Below are positions 1-6,772 of a stretch of DNA of 25,451 bases, one piece after another (position 1 is the first letter of the stretch; every line of letters begins with the position of its first letter). Made by a program: the position numbers and the translations under genes. The stretch comes from JAAYWY01 sp050945275. GTDB lineage: Bacteria > Bacillota > DTU030 > DUMP01. Location: the NCBI GenBank assembly GCA_050945275.1, contig JBMNSQ010000010.1, positions 1 through 25,451 of the forward strand, in the 5' to 3' direction. The notes under the pieces were generated by a model that was not told where the DNA came from, did not search any database, and was given only the letters and a program-made list of their open reading frames with translations.

Positions 1-963
1 TGGGACTTGTATACTATAAGAATTATGAATCTATGTGCTATCAACATTGGTTTGGGATTAGCTCTTAATTTAGTAAACGGTTTTACCGGACAGTTTTCCC
101 TGGGCCATGCTGGTTTTATGGCTGTAGGGGCTTATACGGTGGCACTACTTACAATGTCACCGGCAATCAAACAAATGAATTTCTTCATGGTACCTCTCAT
201 GGCACCTTTTGATACGATCCAGGTCTCCTTTTGGGCCGCCATAATATGGGGCGGACTACTGTCTGCAGTCTTTGGTGTCCTAATTGGAGCACCGGTGCTG
301 AGACTAAGGGGCGATTATTTGGCCATCGCCACGCTAGGTTTCGCCGAAATCATTCGTGTGGTAATTGTTAACGTAAAGGGCCTGACCAACGGTGCGCTAG
401 GACTAAAAGGGATTCCCGGATTCACCAATTTGTGGTGGACAGCTGCTTATGCAGTTCTAACTACCCTTTTTATGGTTCGGTTGGTAAGCTCGAGCTATGG
501 CCGAGCATTAAAAGCCATTCGCGAAGACGAGATAGCAGCCCAGGCTATGGGCATTAATGTGTTTTATCATAAAATGATGGCCTTTGTTGTTGCTGCTTTT
601 TTGGCTGGAGTGGGCGGAGGTTTGCAGGCCAGTTTAATTGGCAGTATTGACCCGGCTACGTATAAACTGCCGCTTACTTTCCAGATACTTCTGATGGTAG
701 TTTTAGGGGGCATGGGTTCTATTACCGGAACGGTGATTGCTGCCACGATAGTTACGGCGCTAATGGAGATTCTTCGCTTTGTGGAATCCCCGCTGACCTT
801 AGGGGCCTTTCATTTACCGGGTATACCTGGCATGCGTATGGTGGTGTTTTCACTACTGCTCATAATAGTTACTCTGTTTTATAGCCGGGGCATCATGGGG
901 GATAAGGAATTCTCGTGGGAAATCCTTGGTCGCCGCCAGGCTAAACAGGGGGTGGCCCAATAA
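1..963 (+). CDS. livM: Branched-chain amino acid ABC transporter permease (LivM family), 5'-truncated by window edge
   Basis: Inner-membrane permease of a branched-chain amino acid (or related amide) importer. The reading frame is open from base 1, so the gene starts outside the window; LivM proteins usually have one more N-terminal membrane segment before the part seen here. The early segment with ALNLVNGFTGQFSLGHAGFMAVGAY is the conserved LivM/BraE signature. The EIIRVVIVNVKGLTNG and ALKAIREDEIAAQAMGIN stretches are the cytoplasmic loop that docks on the ATPases. Several hydrophobic segments follow. The stop codon overlaps the livG start by one base (TAATG), which implies translational coupling. 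The family call is firm; substrate is inferred from the family and the livG/livF neighbours, and no binding protein is in view. Confidence 0.93.
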   Translation, partial: WDLYTIRIMNLCAINIGLGLALNLVNGFTGQFSLGHAGFMAVGAYTVALLTMSPAIKQMNFFMVPLMAPFDTIQVSFWAAIIWGGLLSAVFGVLIGAPVLRLRGDYLAIATLGFAEIIRVVIVNVKGLTNGALGLKGIPGFTNLWWTAAYAVLTTLFMVRLVSSSYGRALKAIREDEIAAQAMGINVFYHKMMAFVVAAFLAGVGGGLQASLIGSIDPATYKLPLTFQILLMVVLGGMGSITGTVIAATIVTALMEILRFVESPLTLGAFHLPGIPGMRMVVFSLLLIIVTLFYSRGIMGDKEFSWEILGRRQAKQGVAQ

Positions 964-1736
964 TGAAAATACTGGAATTAAAAAATGTAACCATGCGCTT
1001 TGGTGGCCTCACGGCAGTGAATAGTTTTAGTCTCGGTTTACAGCCAGGAGAGCTGGTGGGATTGATCGGTCCTAATGGGGCGGGTAAGACAACGGTTTTT
1101 AATGTAATAACAGGGGTCTACCGCCCCGCTACAGGCCAGGTGTATGTGGCTGGTCAAAATATAACCGGCAAAAGGCCGGATGTCATTGCCAAACTCGGTA
1201 TTGCCCGCACCTTTCAGAACATCAGGCTGTTTAGCTCGCTCACTGTACTAGATAATGTCTTAGTGGCGCAGCATTTGCGCCTGGGGGCTTCTCTGGTGGA
1301 AGCAGTTCTAGGTGTAGGACGCTATTTTAGCATGGAAGCAAAAATGCGTGATCGAGCGATGGAGCTATTGACAGCGGTTGAACTGCAAGACGTAGCCGAG
1401 GACTTGGCAACGTCTCTCCCTTACGGACAGCAGCGACGGTTGGAGATTGCCCGTGCCTTGGCCACCGAACCGAAGGTACTTCTTCTTGATGAACCAGGGG
1501 CAGGGATGAATCCGGCTGAAACGGTAGATTTAATGAATTTTATCCAGCGCATACGTTCTCAGTTTGGGCTCACTATCTTACTCATTGAGCACCAAATGCG
1601 GGTTGTGATGGGTATTTGTGAACGTATTACTGTATTAGAGTATGGCCGCACCATTGCCGAGGGCCCGCCGGCAGCCATTCAGCAAGACGACCGGGTTATT
1701 GCTGCCTATCTGGGGGTGAATGCCAACCATGCTTAA
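963..1736 (+). CDS. livG: Branched-chain amino acid ABC transporter ATP-binding protein LivG
   Basis: First of the two ATPases of the Liv importer, acting on the cytoplasmic face with LivF. The 257-aa protein has Walker A GPNGAGKTT near residues 37-45, an extended LivG-type insertion (ITGKRPDVIAKLGIARTFQNIRLF), a signature region LPYGQQRRLEIARAL, Walker B VLLLDEP and a switch histidine in LLIEHQM. LivG typically has the AGMNP motif after Walker B, seen here as GAGMNPAET. The ATG overlaps the livM stop by one base, and the 3' end overlaps livF, so the three genes are one tight operon. Confidence 0.95.
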   Translation: MKILELKNVTMRFGGLTAVNSFSLGLQPGELVGLIGPNGAGKTTVFNVITGVYRPATGQVYVAGQNITGKRPDVIAKLGIARTFQNIRLFSSLTVLDNVLVAQHLRLGASLVEAVLGVGRYFSMEAKMRDRAMELLTAVELQDVAEDLATSLPYGQQRRLEIARALATEPKVLLLDEPGAGMNPAETVDLMNFIQRIRSQFGLTILLIEHQMRVVMGICERITVLEYGRTIAEGPPAAIQQDDRVIAAYLGVNANHA

Positions 1737-2436
1737 AATTAGTAACTTGCATGTTTATTATGGTGGTATTCACGCTCTCAAGGGAATAGATTTACAGGTG
1801 GCCGAAGGAAAAATTATAACCCTCATTGGGGCCAACGGTGCTGGCAAAAGCACTACCTTGAGGACTATTTGCGGTTTGGTTAAACTGGCTAGGGGCGATA
1901 TAGTCTTTGATGGTAACAACCTGGTCGGGCAAAAAACCACAGAAATAATTAAAATGGGTATCACCATGGTGCCGGAGGGAAGACGAGTTTTTGCCGACCT
2001 TACTGTACGGGAGAATTTAATTTTGGGTGCTTATGCTCGCCATGATCACAAGGCCATTGAAGAAGATATCGAGCGGGTAAATGAACTGTTCCCGCGCCTC
2101 TTGGAGAGGAGAGAGCAGCTGGCCGGCACTTTATCTGGTGGTGAGCAGCAAATGTTAGCTGTAGGCCGGGCGCTTATGTCCAGGCCTCGCCTTCTTATGA
2201 TGGACGAACCCTCCCTTGGTTTGGCTCCGGTTTTGGTACAGGATATTTTCAACATTATTCGTCGCTTAAATAGCGAGGGCATGACGGTGCTCTTGATCGA
2301 GCAAAATGCCAAGGCGGCGCTCCAGCTAGCGGATTATGGCTATGTATTAGAAACAGGTAGCGTGGCTCTGTCTGGTACCGGGCAGGAACTTCTCGCTGAC
2401 GATCGCGTACGTCAGGCATATTTGGGTGAAAGTTAA
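1729..2436 (+). CDS. livF: Branched-chain amino acid ABC transporter ATP-binding protein LivF
   Basis: Second ATPase of the importer, 235 aa from this start. It has Walker A GANGAGKST, the LivF-typical VPEGRRVFADLTVRENL (Q-loop region), signature LSGGEQQMLAVGRAL, Walker B LLMMDEPSLGLAP and switch LLIEQN. I chose the ATG at 1729 because LivF proteins normally begin M-L-K-(I/V)-x-N-L-x-V-x-Y-G, and a GGGGGTG stretch at 1712-1718 sits upstream. An ATG at 1720 would add three residues (MPT) and cannot be excluded. It overlaps the end of livG by 8 bases. It is the last gene of the operon: a terminator-like hairpin lies 160 bases downstream. Confidence 0.95.
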   Translation: MLKISNLHVYYGGIHALKGIDLQVAEGKIITLIGANGAGKSTTLRTICGLVKLARGDIVFDGNNLVGQKTTEIIKMGITMVPEGRRVFADLTVRENLILGAYARHDHKAIEEDIERVNELFPRLLERREQLAGTLSGGEQQMLAVGRALMSRPRLLMMDEPSLGLAPVLVQDIFNIIRRLNSEGMTVLLIEQNAKAALQLADYGYVLETGSVALSGTGQELLADDRVRQAYLGES

Positions 2437-2595
2437 GATGAACGGAGAGACAATGTTTAGCCTTTGGATACTGGCAGCTTGTGTCCGAAAGACGTTCCTT
2501 ACGTTTTACCGAGGTAATTTAGAAATGAGTTAGGGGCGGCTTCTGGTGCCATCTTGCAGCTTGTGGCTGCTCCGTTGCCGTTTTGGTTCAGTTAG

Positions 2596-2628
2596 TGGCG
2601 GGACTTTGTGCCCGCCAGTTTCTATTTT
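2596..2628 (+). terminator. Putative rho-independent terminator after liv operon
   Basis: A perfect 7-bp stem TGGCGGG (2596-2602) / CCCGCCA (2611-2617) with an 8-base loop is followed by GTTTCTATTTT. A weaker hairpin GCAGC/GCTGC lies upstream at 2556-2570. The T-rich tail is interrupted, so efficiency is uncertain. The rest of 2437-2694 holds only a 31-codon ORF (2438-2533) without good support. Confidence 0.55.
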
Positions 2629-2694
2629 GTGTGTTAGCGGAATGAGGCAGGGCTTTTAGCGTGCGCCTGAAGGGTTGTCTTTCTCTTTTATACC

Positions 2695-2723
2695 TTTACA
2701 GACAGTGGGAATTGTGTTACCAT
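2695..2723 (+). promoter_or_regulatory. Promoter of the ferredoxin/HydS/phosphatase operon
   Basis: A -35 TTTACA (2695-2700) and -10 TACCAT (2718-2723) are separated by exactly 17 bases, with an extended -10 TG at 2715-2716. This is a sigma-A-type promoter inferred from sequence. The Rex-type palindrome starts at the last base of the -10, so a bound repressor would cover the transcription start. Confidence 0.55.
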
Positions 2724-2740
2724 TGTGATAGATATCACAA
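2723..2740 (+). promoter_or_regulatory. Rex-type operator (TTGTGA-N6-TCACAA)
   Basis: TTGTGATAGATATCACAA is an 18-bp palindrome, perfect except for the central GA. It fits the Firmicutes Rex operator pattern TTGTGA-N6-TCACAA. It overlaps the expected transcription start of the downstream operon, a repressing position. A rex gene lies about 3.3 kb downstream. The same pattern also fits the core recognised by Crp-type regulators (TGTGA-N6-TCACA), but no crp-like gene is in view, so Rex is preferred. Confidence 0.75.
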
Positions 2741-2756
2741 AGTTGGGGGCGGAGAT

Positions 2757-3005
2757 ATGCTTCAGATATCTGTTTGTGTGGGGAGTGCGTGTCATTTAAA
2801 GGGGTCGTCAGAAGTAATTAGAATTCTCAGGGATCTTATCGCTAACTATGGTTTGGAAGAGCAGGTGAGTTTGGAAGGATCTTTTTGTCAAGATCACTGT
2901 ACAGAGGGTGTGGTTGTACGTGTGGGTGATGAACTGATTACCGGGGTACGCCGCGACCAGGTCTTTCAGTTGTTCCGGGAGAAGGTTCTAAGGGGATGTC
3001 AATAA
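2757..3005 (+). CDS. Thioredoxin-like [2Fe-2S] ferredoxin (NuoE/HndA-like)
   Basis: Small electron carrier of 82 aa. Four cysteines, C7 and C12 (CVGSAC) and C44 and C48 (CQDHC), have the C-x4-C...C-x3-C spacing of the thioredoxin-fold [2Fe-2S] domain of NuoE/HydC. I chose the ATG at 2757 because a strong purine-rich ribosome site (GGGGGCGGAG) precedes it and the upstream GTG at 2661 would start inside the promoter and Rex box. The stop codon overlaps the next gene's preferred start by one base (TAATG). Given its partner, it probably passes electrons to or from the [FeFe]-hydrogenase-like protein encoded next; the direction is unknown. Confidence 0.88.
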   Translation: MLQISVCVGSACHLKGSSEVIRILRDLIANYGLEEQVSLEGSFCQDHCTEGVVVRVGDELITGVRRDQVFQLFREKVLRGCQ

Positions 3006-4738
3006 TGAGCGTAATCACAACTAGGGTGGCGGATTGCCGTGATTGTCATCGCTGCCTGCGCCACTGTCCAGTAAAGGCAATTTCTTTTCGCTCAGGTCAG
3101 GCACAAATTATTGCTGAACGGTGCATTGCTTGCGGAAAATGCACATTGGTTTGTCCCCAACAGGCAAAAGTTATCCATACTGATCTTCCAAAAGTCCGCT
3201 CTTTGTTGGCAAAAGGCAAACGGATTGCACTTAGTGTGGCGCCGTCTTTTGCAGCTGCCTTTCCGGACCCGGTGGTAGATTGTTTTTCTTCCATGGCCCG
3301 GGCACTTGGATTCACCTGGGTCGAAGAGACGGCGATAGGGGCTCAGGTAGTAGCCAGAGAATATAAGGCCCTCTTAGAAGATCGTGTGGAGCCTCTTATT
3401 TCCGACTGTTGCCCAGCGGTTGTCAATTTGATAGAAAAGCACTTCCCAGAGCTAATTTCTTGTTTGGCCCCCAGTATGTCTCCGATGGCTGCCCACGGCT
3501 TGATGCTAAAGGATAAATATGGGTATGATATTAAAGTTATATTTGTCGGTCCTTGCACAGCCAAAATCGATGAGGCTCGCCGGCCCGAAGTGGCGAGGTT
3601 AGTGGATGGAGTAATAACATTCTCTGAACTTCAAAGTTTGTTTGAAGAAGCAGGAGTAGAGCCGGATAAGGTTCAGGACAATGTTAAAGAAGGTGCCGGC
3701 CTAGCAGCTCGTTCCTTCCCGATAGGTGGGGGAGTATTGCAAGCAGCCGGTATTGCCAGCCATTTAGGTAGCCGAGTGTTGGCTGTAAGCGGTTTTGAGG
3801 AATGTCTGGCTACCTTTCGTGATCTAGCTTCTGGTAAGATTAAACCGCGGTTTGTAGAAGCAATGGTCTGCTCCGGCGGTTGTGTCGGAGGTCCAGTTAT
3901 GCCCAGGGGTGTAAGCGCTGCTGCTAACCGGTTAAAGGTGACAGCGTATTGTGACCGAGCCAATCGGAGCCAAGCCGAGTGGGAACCATCCCAGGAGCTA
4001 GTAACGGATCCTCGCCTAAAACGTTATTTTGCCGATCGGGGTCAGCAGTTACCAGAGCCTACAGCAGAGGACATTGCGGCTATTTTGGCCCGAACCGGAA
4101 AAACACATCCAGCCGATGAGGCTAACTGCGGCGGTTGTGGTTACAATTCTTGCCGGGAGAAAGCTTATGCGGTGTATCGAGGATGGGCTGAGGAGGAAAT
4201 GTGCATACCATTTATGAAGTCCAAGCTATCGTCCTTATCGGGGGCGATTGTAAACTCTACTTCTAGCGCTGTTGTTGTTACCGACTCTACCTTAGTGATC
4301 CAAGAATTTAACCCCCGGGCGCTAAGTTTATTTTCTTTGGATAGTGATAACGTAGTTGGCCAGCCGCTAGCTAAGTTTATCGATCCAGTGGATTTTGCCA
4401 CAGCCTGGTACGACCAGCAGAGTATTGTCGACAAAAGAGTGGTCTACCCGGATCGGGGCTTAGTGACCTTACAGACCATACTTCCAATCAAAGATTACGA
4501 CCTAATCGTAGGCATTATAAATGATATTTCTGATCAAGAAAAGGATAAGCAAGAGGCTGCGCAGATGAAACACGAAGCACTTGTACGAGCCGATCAGGTT
4601 ATTATGCGACAAATGAAGGTAGCCCAGGAGATAGCGAGTCTTCTAGGTGAGACCACTGCCGATACGAAAGCAATCCTACGCGAACTTATTGAGTTGGCTC
4701 AAGCCAAGGGGGACAAAGGCGATGCGCTTGGTAGCTGA
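3005..4738 (+). CDS. [FeFe]-hydrogenase-like sensor protein with PAS domain (HydS type)
   Basis: Likely a soluble redox or H2 sensor rather than a bulk hydrogenase. The 577-aa domain order is: two [4Fe-4S] clusters (C11, C14, C17, C21; C40, C43, C46, C50); an H-cluster domain with L1 SDCCP (C135, C136), L2 VGPCTAK (C184) and L3 CSGGCVGG (C289, C293); a further Cys motif (C375, C378, C383, C400) of the CGGCGYxSCRE type; a PAS domain at about 412-510; and a C-terminal helix. All cluster-binding cysteines are present, but the usual Met before the L2 Cys is Gly, as expected for divergent sensory forms. The ATG at 3005 lies 9 bases after AGGGG; an ATG at 2996 is possible. It overlaps the phosphatase gene. 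Known sensory [FeFe]-hydrogenases (HydDB group C) carry PAS domains and neighbour signalling enzymes; the sensing role is inferred. No HydE, HydF or HydG gene is in the window. Confidence 0.88.
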   Translation: MSVITTRVADCRDCHRCLRHCPVKAISFRSGQAQIIAERCIACGKCTLVCPQQAKVIHTDLPKVRSLLAKGKRIALSVAPSFAAAFPDPVVDCFSSMARALGFTWVEETAIGAQVVAREYKALLEDRVEPLISDCCPAVVNLIEKHFPELISCLAPSMSPMAAHGLMLKDKYGYDIKVIFVGPCTAKIDEARRPEVARLVDGVITFSELQSLFEEAGVEPDKVQDNVKEGAGLAARSFPIGGGVLQAAGIASHLGSRVLAVSGFEECLATFRDLASGKIKPRFVEAMVCSGGCVGGPVMPRGVSAAANRLKVTAYCDRANRSQAEWEPSQELVTDPRLKRYFADRGQQLPEPTAEDIAAILARTGKTHPADEANCGGCGYNSCREKAYAVYRGWAEEEMCIPFMKSKLSSLSGAIVNSTSSAVVVTDSTLVIQEFNPRALSLFSLDSDNVVGQPLAKFIDPVDFATAWYDQQSIVDKRVVYPDRGLVTLQTILPIKDYDLIVGIINDISDQEKDKQEAAQMKHEALVRADQVIMRQMKVAQEIASLLGETTADTKAILRELIELAQAKGDKGDALGS

Positions 4739-5861
4739 CGTTGCCCAGGGGAGTCTAGCTAAAGCTGGTGAGGAGCTGTGTGGAGACAAAGTGGAGGTTA
4801 TAAAAACCGCTGAGAGGACTACAGTGGTACTGTCTGATGGCCTCGGTAGCGGTGTCAAAGCCAACATTTTAGCCACATTAACTACCAAAATTGCTGCTGG
4901 GCTTCTCGAACGGGAAACGCCATTGGAGGAGGTTATCGACACCATTGCCCACACCCTGCCTGTTTGCCGCGAGCGTCAAATAGCTTATTCTACACTAGCT
5001 ACTCTTCAAATTAAACCATCTGGTTTAGCTCGAGTTGTACTATTAGATAGTCCTCCGGTGTTCCTTTATCGAGGCGGAAAAGTGATGCTTTTTCCCACGG
5101 AACCGAAAGTTGTAGCCGGGCGCGACATAGAAGAGGGTGAACTGGAACTGATAGACGGCGATTTTCTTTTTATGATAAGTGACGGTGTACTTCATGCTGG
5201 TATTGGTGGCATATTGCCACTTGGACTAGGACAAGAGGGCGTAATTACTCATCTTGAGTTGTTGCTAAAGGAGAAACTGGACCCGAAACAAGTTGTGCAG
5301 CGGTTTCTCGACCTTTGTGGCGCATACTATACCATGTCCCCTGGCGACGATACAACAGCTGTAGCGATACGTACTAGACCGCCGCGAAATATGGTTATGT
5401 TTACCGGGCCCCCACGGACGCCAGCACTAGATAAGGTTGCTGTTCAGAAACTAATGGACTATCCTGGTACTAAGGTTGTATGCGGGGGGACAACAGCAAA
5501 AATTGTGGCGCGAGAGCTTGGCCAGGAACTAAGAGTTAATCTGCAATACGATGATCCGGAGATCCCTCCTTGTGGTAGTATTTCTGGTATTGATTTGGTT
5601 ACGGAGGGTATGCTTACATTAAACAGGGTACTAACCTACTTGACGGAGAACAATATTCCTGATCGAAATGACGGTGCTACTCGTGTGGCCAAGTTTCTAT
5701 TGGAAGCAGATGAGATAAAGATTGTTACCGGATTAGCGATCAATCCGGCTCATCAAAATCCTGATTTACCGTCAGGACTAAACCTTAGAGCCAGTACAGT
5801 AAGACAATTAGCTAACATGTTAACCGAGAAGGGCAAGAAAGTGGACGTTGAATGGTTATGA
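4722..5861 (+). CDS. SpoIIE/PP2C-type serine phosphatase, partner of the HydS-like sensor
   Basis: Cytoplasmic PP2C-fold phosphatase of 379 aa. Metal-binding motifs are visible: VLSDGLGSG (38-44), MISDGVLHAG (151-160) and PGDDTT (207-212). The first 215 residues match a minimal SpoIIE domain with no membrane part. Residues 220-379 form an extra domain I do not recognise; it contains a VVCGGTTAKIVARELG stretch. The ATG at 4722 follows an AAGGGGG ribosome site by about 10 bases and lies inside the 3' end of the sensor gene (17-base overlap), so the two are translationally coupled. It is probably the output of the sensor, dephosphorylating an unknown serine phosphoprotein such as an anti-sigma antagonist. 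No such target is encoded nearby. Confidence 0.88.
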   Translation: MRLVADVAQGSLAKAGEELCGDKVEVIKTAERTTVVLSDGLGSGVKANILATLTTKIAAGLLERETPLEEVIDTIAHTLPVCRERQIAYSTLATLQIKPSGLARVVLLDSPPVFLYRGGKVMLFPTEPKVVAGRDIEEGELELIDGDFLFMISDGVLHAGIGGILPLGLGQEGVITHLELLLKEKLDPKQVVQRFLDLCGAYYTMSPGDDTTAVAIRTRPPRNMVMFTGPPRTPALDKVAVQKLMDYPGTKVVCGGTTAKIVARELGQELRVNLQYDDPEIPPCGSISGIDLVTEGMLTLNRVLTYLTENNIPDRNDGATRVAKFLLEADEIKIVTGLAINPAHQNPDLPSGLNLRASTVRQLANMLTEKGKKVDVEWL

Positions 5862-5889
5862 AAAAGCCAGGACTTTGTTTAGAAAGTGT

Positions 5890-5918
5890 TTTACAATGCT
5901 GGTTGCCAATGGTATGAT
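5890..5918 (+). promoter_or_regulatory. Upstream rex promoter (P1)
   Basis: TTTACA (5890-5895), a 17-base spacer and TATGAT (5913-5918) make a good sigma-A-type promoter just after the phosphatase stop. It would give a leader of about 105 bases for rex. Confidence 0.45.
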
Positions 5919-5970
5919 AATAGTAGACAATTGGGGTATTAGAGTTTTTTCGATGGCAAACTTGACATTA

Positions 5971-5999
5971 TTGGAAGTTAAGGTTAACTTTAGTACAAT
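5971..5999 (+). promoter_or_regulatory. Proximal rex promoter (P2) with palindrome in the spacer
   Basis: TTGGAA (5971-5976), a 17-base spacer and TACAAT (5994-5999). An inverted repeat AAGTTAA (5975-5981) / TTAACTT (5984-5990) around GG fills most of the spacer, an operator-like position. It resembles the clostridial Rex half-site TTAA/TTAA but has a 2-base centre instead of the usual 4, so autoregulation by Rex is only a suggestion. Confidence 0.5.
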
Positions 6000-6028
6000 G
6001 TAAAATTGATCAAGGGGGCCAACGCAAT

Positions 6029-6685
6029 ATGAGGGATTATAAAGAGGCTCATGTTCCTATGGTCGTGATTAAGCGTTTGCCCAAGTATTACCGCTACTTG
6101 GGGGAATTAGTGGAGCGCAAGGTAGAACGCGTATCTTCCCAGACCTTGGCCGATATGATGGGGATTTCGGCTTCTCAGCTCCGGCAGGATTTGAATCATT
6201 TTGGTGAATTTGGCCAACAAGGATACGGGTATCGGGTTCAGGATTTATATTTAGAAATTGGTCGGATTATTGGCTTGGAAAAAGAGTATAATATGGTAAT
6301 AGTTGGTGCTGGTAATTTAGGACAGGCTTTAGCTAATTATCCCAATTTTAGCAAGCGCGGCTTCTTATTAAAAGGTGTATTTGATGTTAATCCGAAACTT
6401 ATAGGACTGCGGCTGCGCGAAAACGAAATCATGGACATTGATCGTCTAGAAGAATTTATTAAGACCGAAAACATTGTAATTGGCATCATTGCGGTTCCCA
6501 AGGAGGCTGCCCAGGAGGTGGCCGACATGATGGTTAAGGCTGGTATTAAAGCCATCTGGAATTTTGCCCCGGTGGATATCAAAGTACCACCAGGAGTGAT
6601 GCTAGATAACGAACACCTGGCAGACCGGTTAATGGTACTGTCTTTCCGCCTTAAAGAACTAGGTTACGAGGAAGAAGAAGATTAA
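6029..6685 (+). CDS. rex: Redox-sensing transcriptional repressor Rex
   Basis: NAD(H)-binding repressor, released from DNA when NADH rises. It has 218 aa, the usual length. An N-terminal winged-helix domain (about 1-80) contains SSQTLADMMGISASQLRQDLNHFGEFGQQGYGY, which is nearly family-consensus. It is followed by a Rossmann domain with VIVGAGNLGQALANY (GxGxxG at 93-98) and a C-terminal helix that swaps in the dimer. The ATG is preceded by AAGGGGG. It lies directly downstream of the HydS operon whose promoter has a Rex box, which suggests a local NADH-H2 regulatory link. Confidence 0.97.
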   Translation: MRDYKEAHVPMVVIKRLPKYYRYLGELVERKVERVSSQTLADMMGISASQLRQDLNHFGEFGQQGYGYRVQDLYLEIGRIIGLEKEYNMVIVGAGNLGQALANYPNFSKRGFLLKGVFDVNPKLIGLRLRENEIMDIDRLEEFIKTENIVIGIIAVPKEAAQEVADMMVKAGIKAIWNFAPVDIKVPPGVMLDNEHLADRLMVLSFRLKELGYEEEED

Positions 6686-6706
6686 TAAGTGCCAGCCGAT
6701 TTAGAA

Positions 6707-6745
6707 AAACAGGCCTTGAAGTAGCGAAAGCTGCCGGGCCTGTTT
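6707..6745 (+). terminator. Hairpin between rex and guaB (possible terminator or leader)
   Basis: A 9-bp outer stem AAACAGGCC (6707-6715) / GGCCTGTTT (6737-6745) encloses an inner stem GTAGC/GCTGC closed by a GAAA tetraloop (6721-6734). There is no clean T-tract after it, so it may be a weak terminator of rex or a structured guaB leader. It ends about 27 bases before the guaB start. Confidence 0.5.
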
Positions 6746-6772
6746 GTGCAAACTGGGATTTGTAAGGGGGAA

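Noticed and set aside
2438..2533. 31-codon ORF after livF (MNGETMFSLW...)
   Set aside because: Poor ribosome site, no recognisable similarity and no conserved feature; more likely chance.
2723..2740. Crp-type site instead of Rex box
   Set aside because: The pattern fits the Crp core too, but the location beside rex and the Firmicutes context favour Rex; kept only as an alternative.
5962..5999. TTGACA at 5962-5967 as the -35 for TACAAT at 5994
   Set aside because: A 26-base spacer is too long; TTGGAA at 5971 has exactly 17 bases and is preferred.
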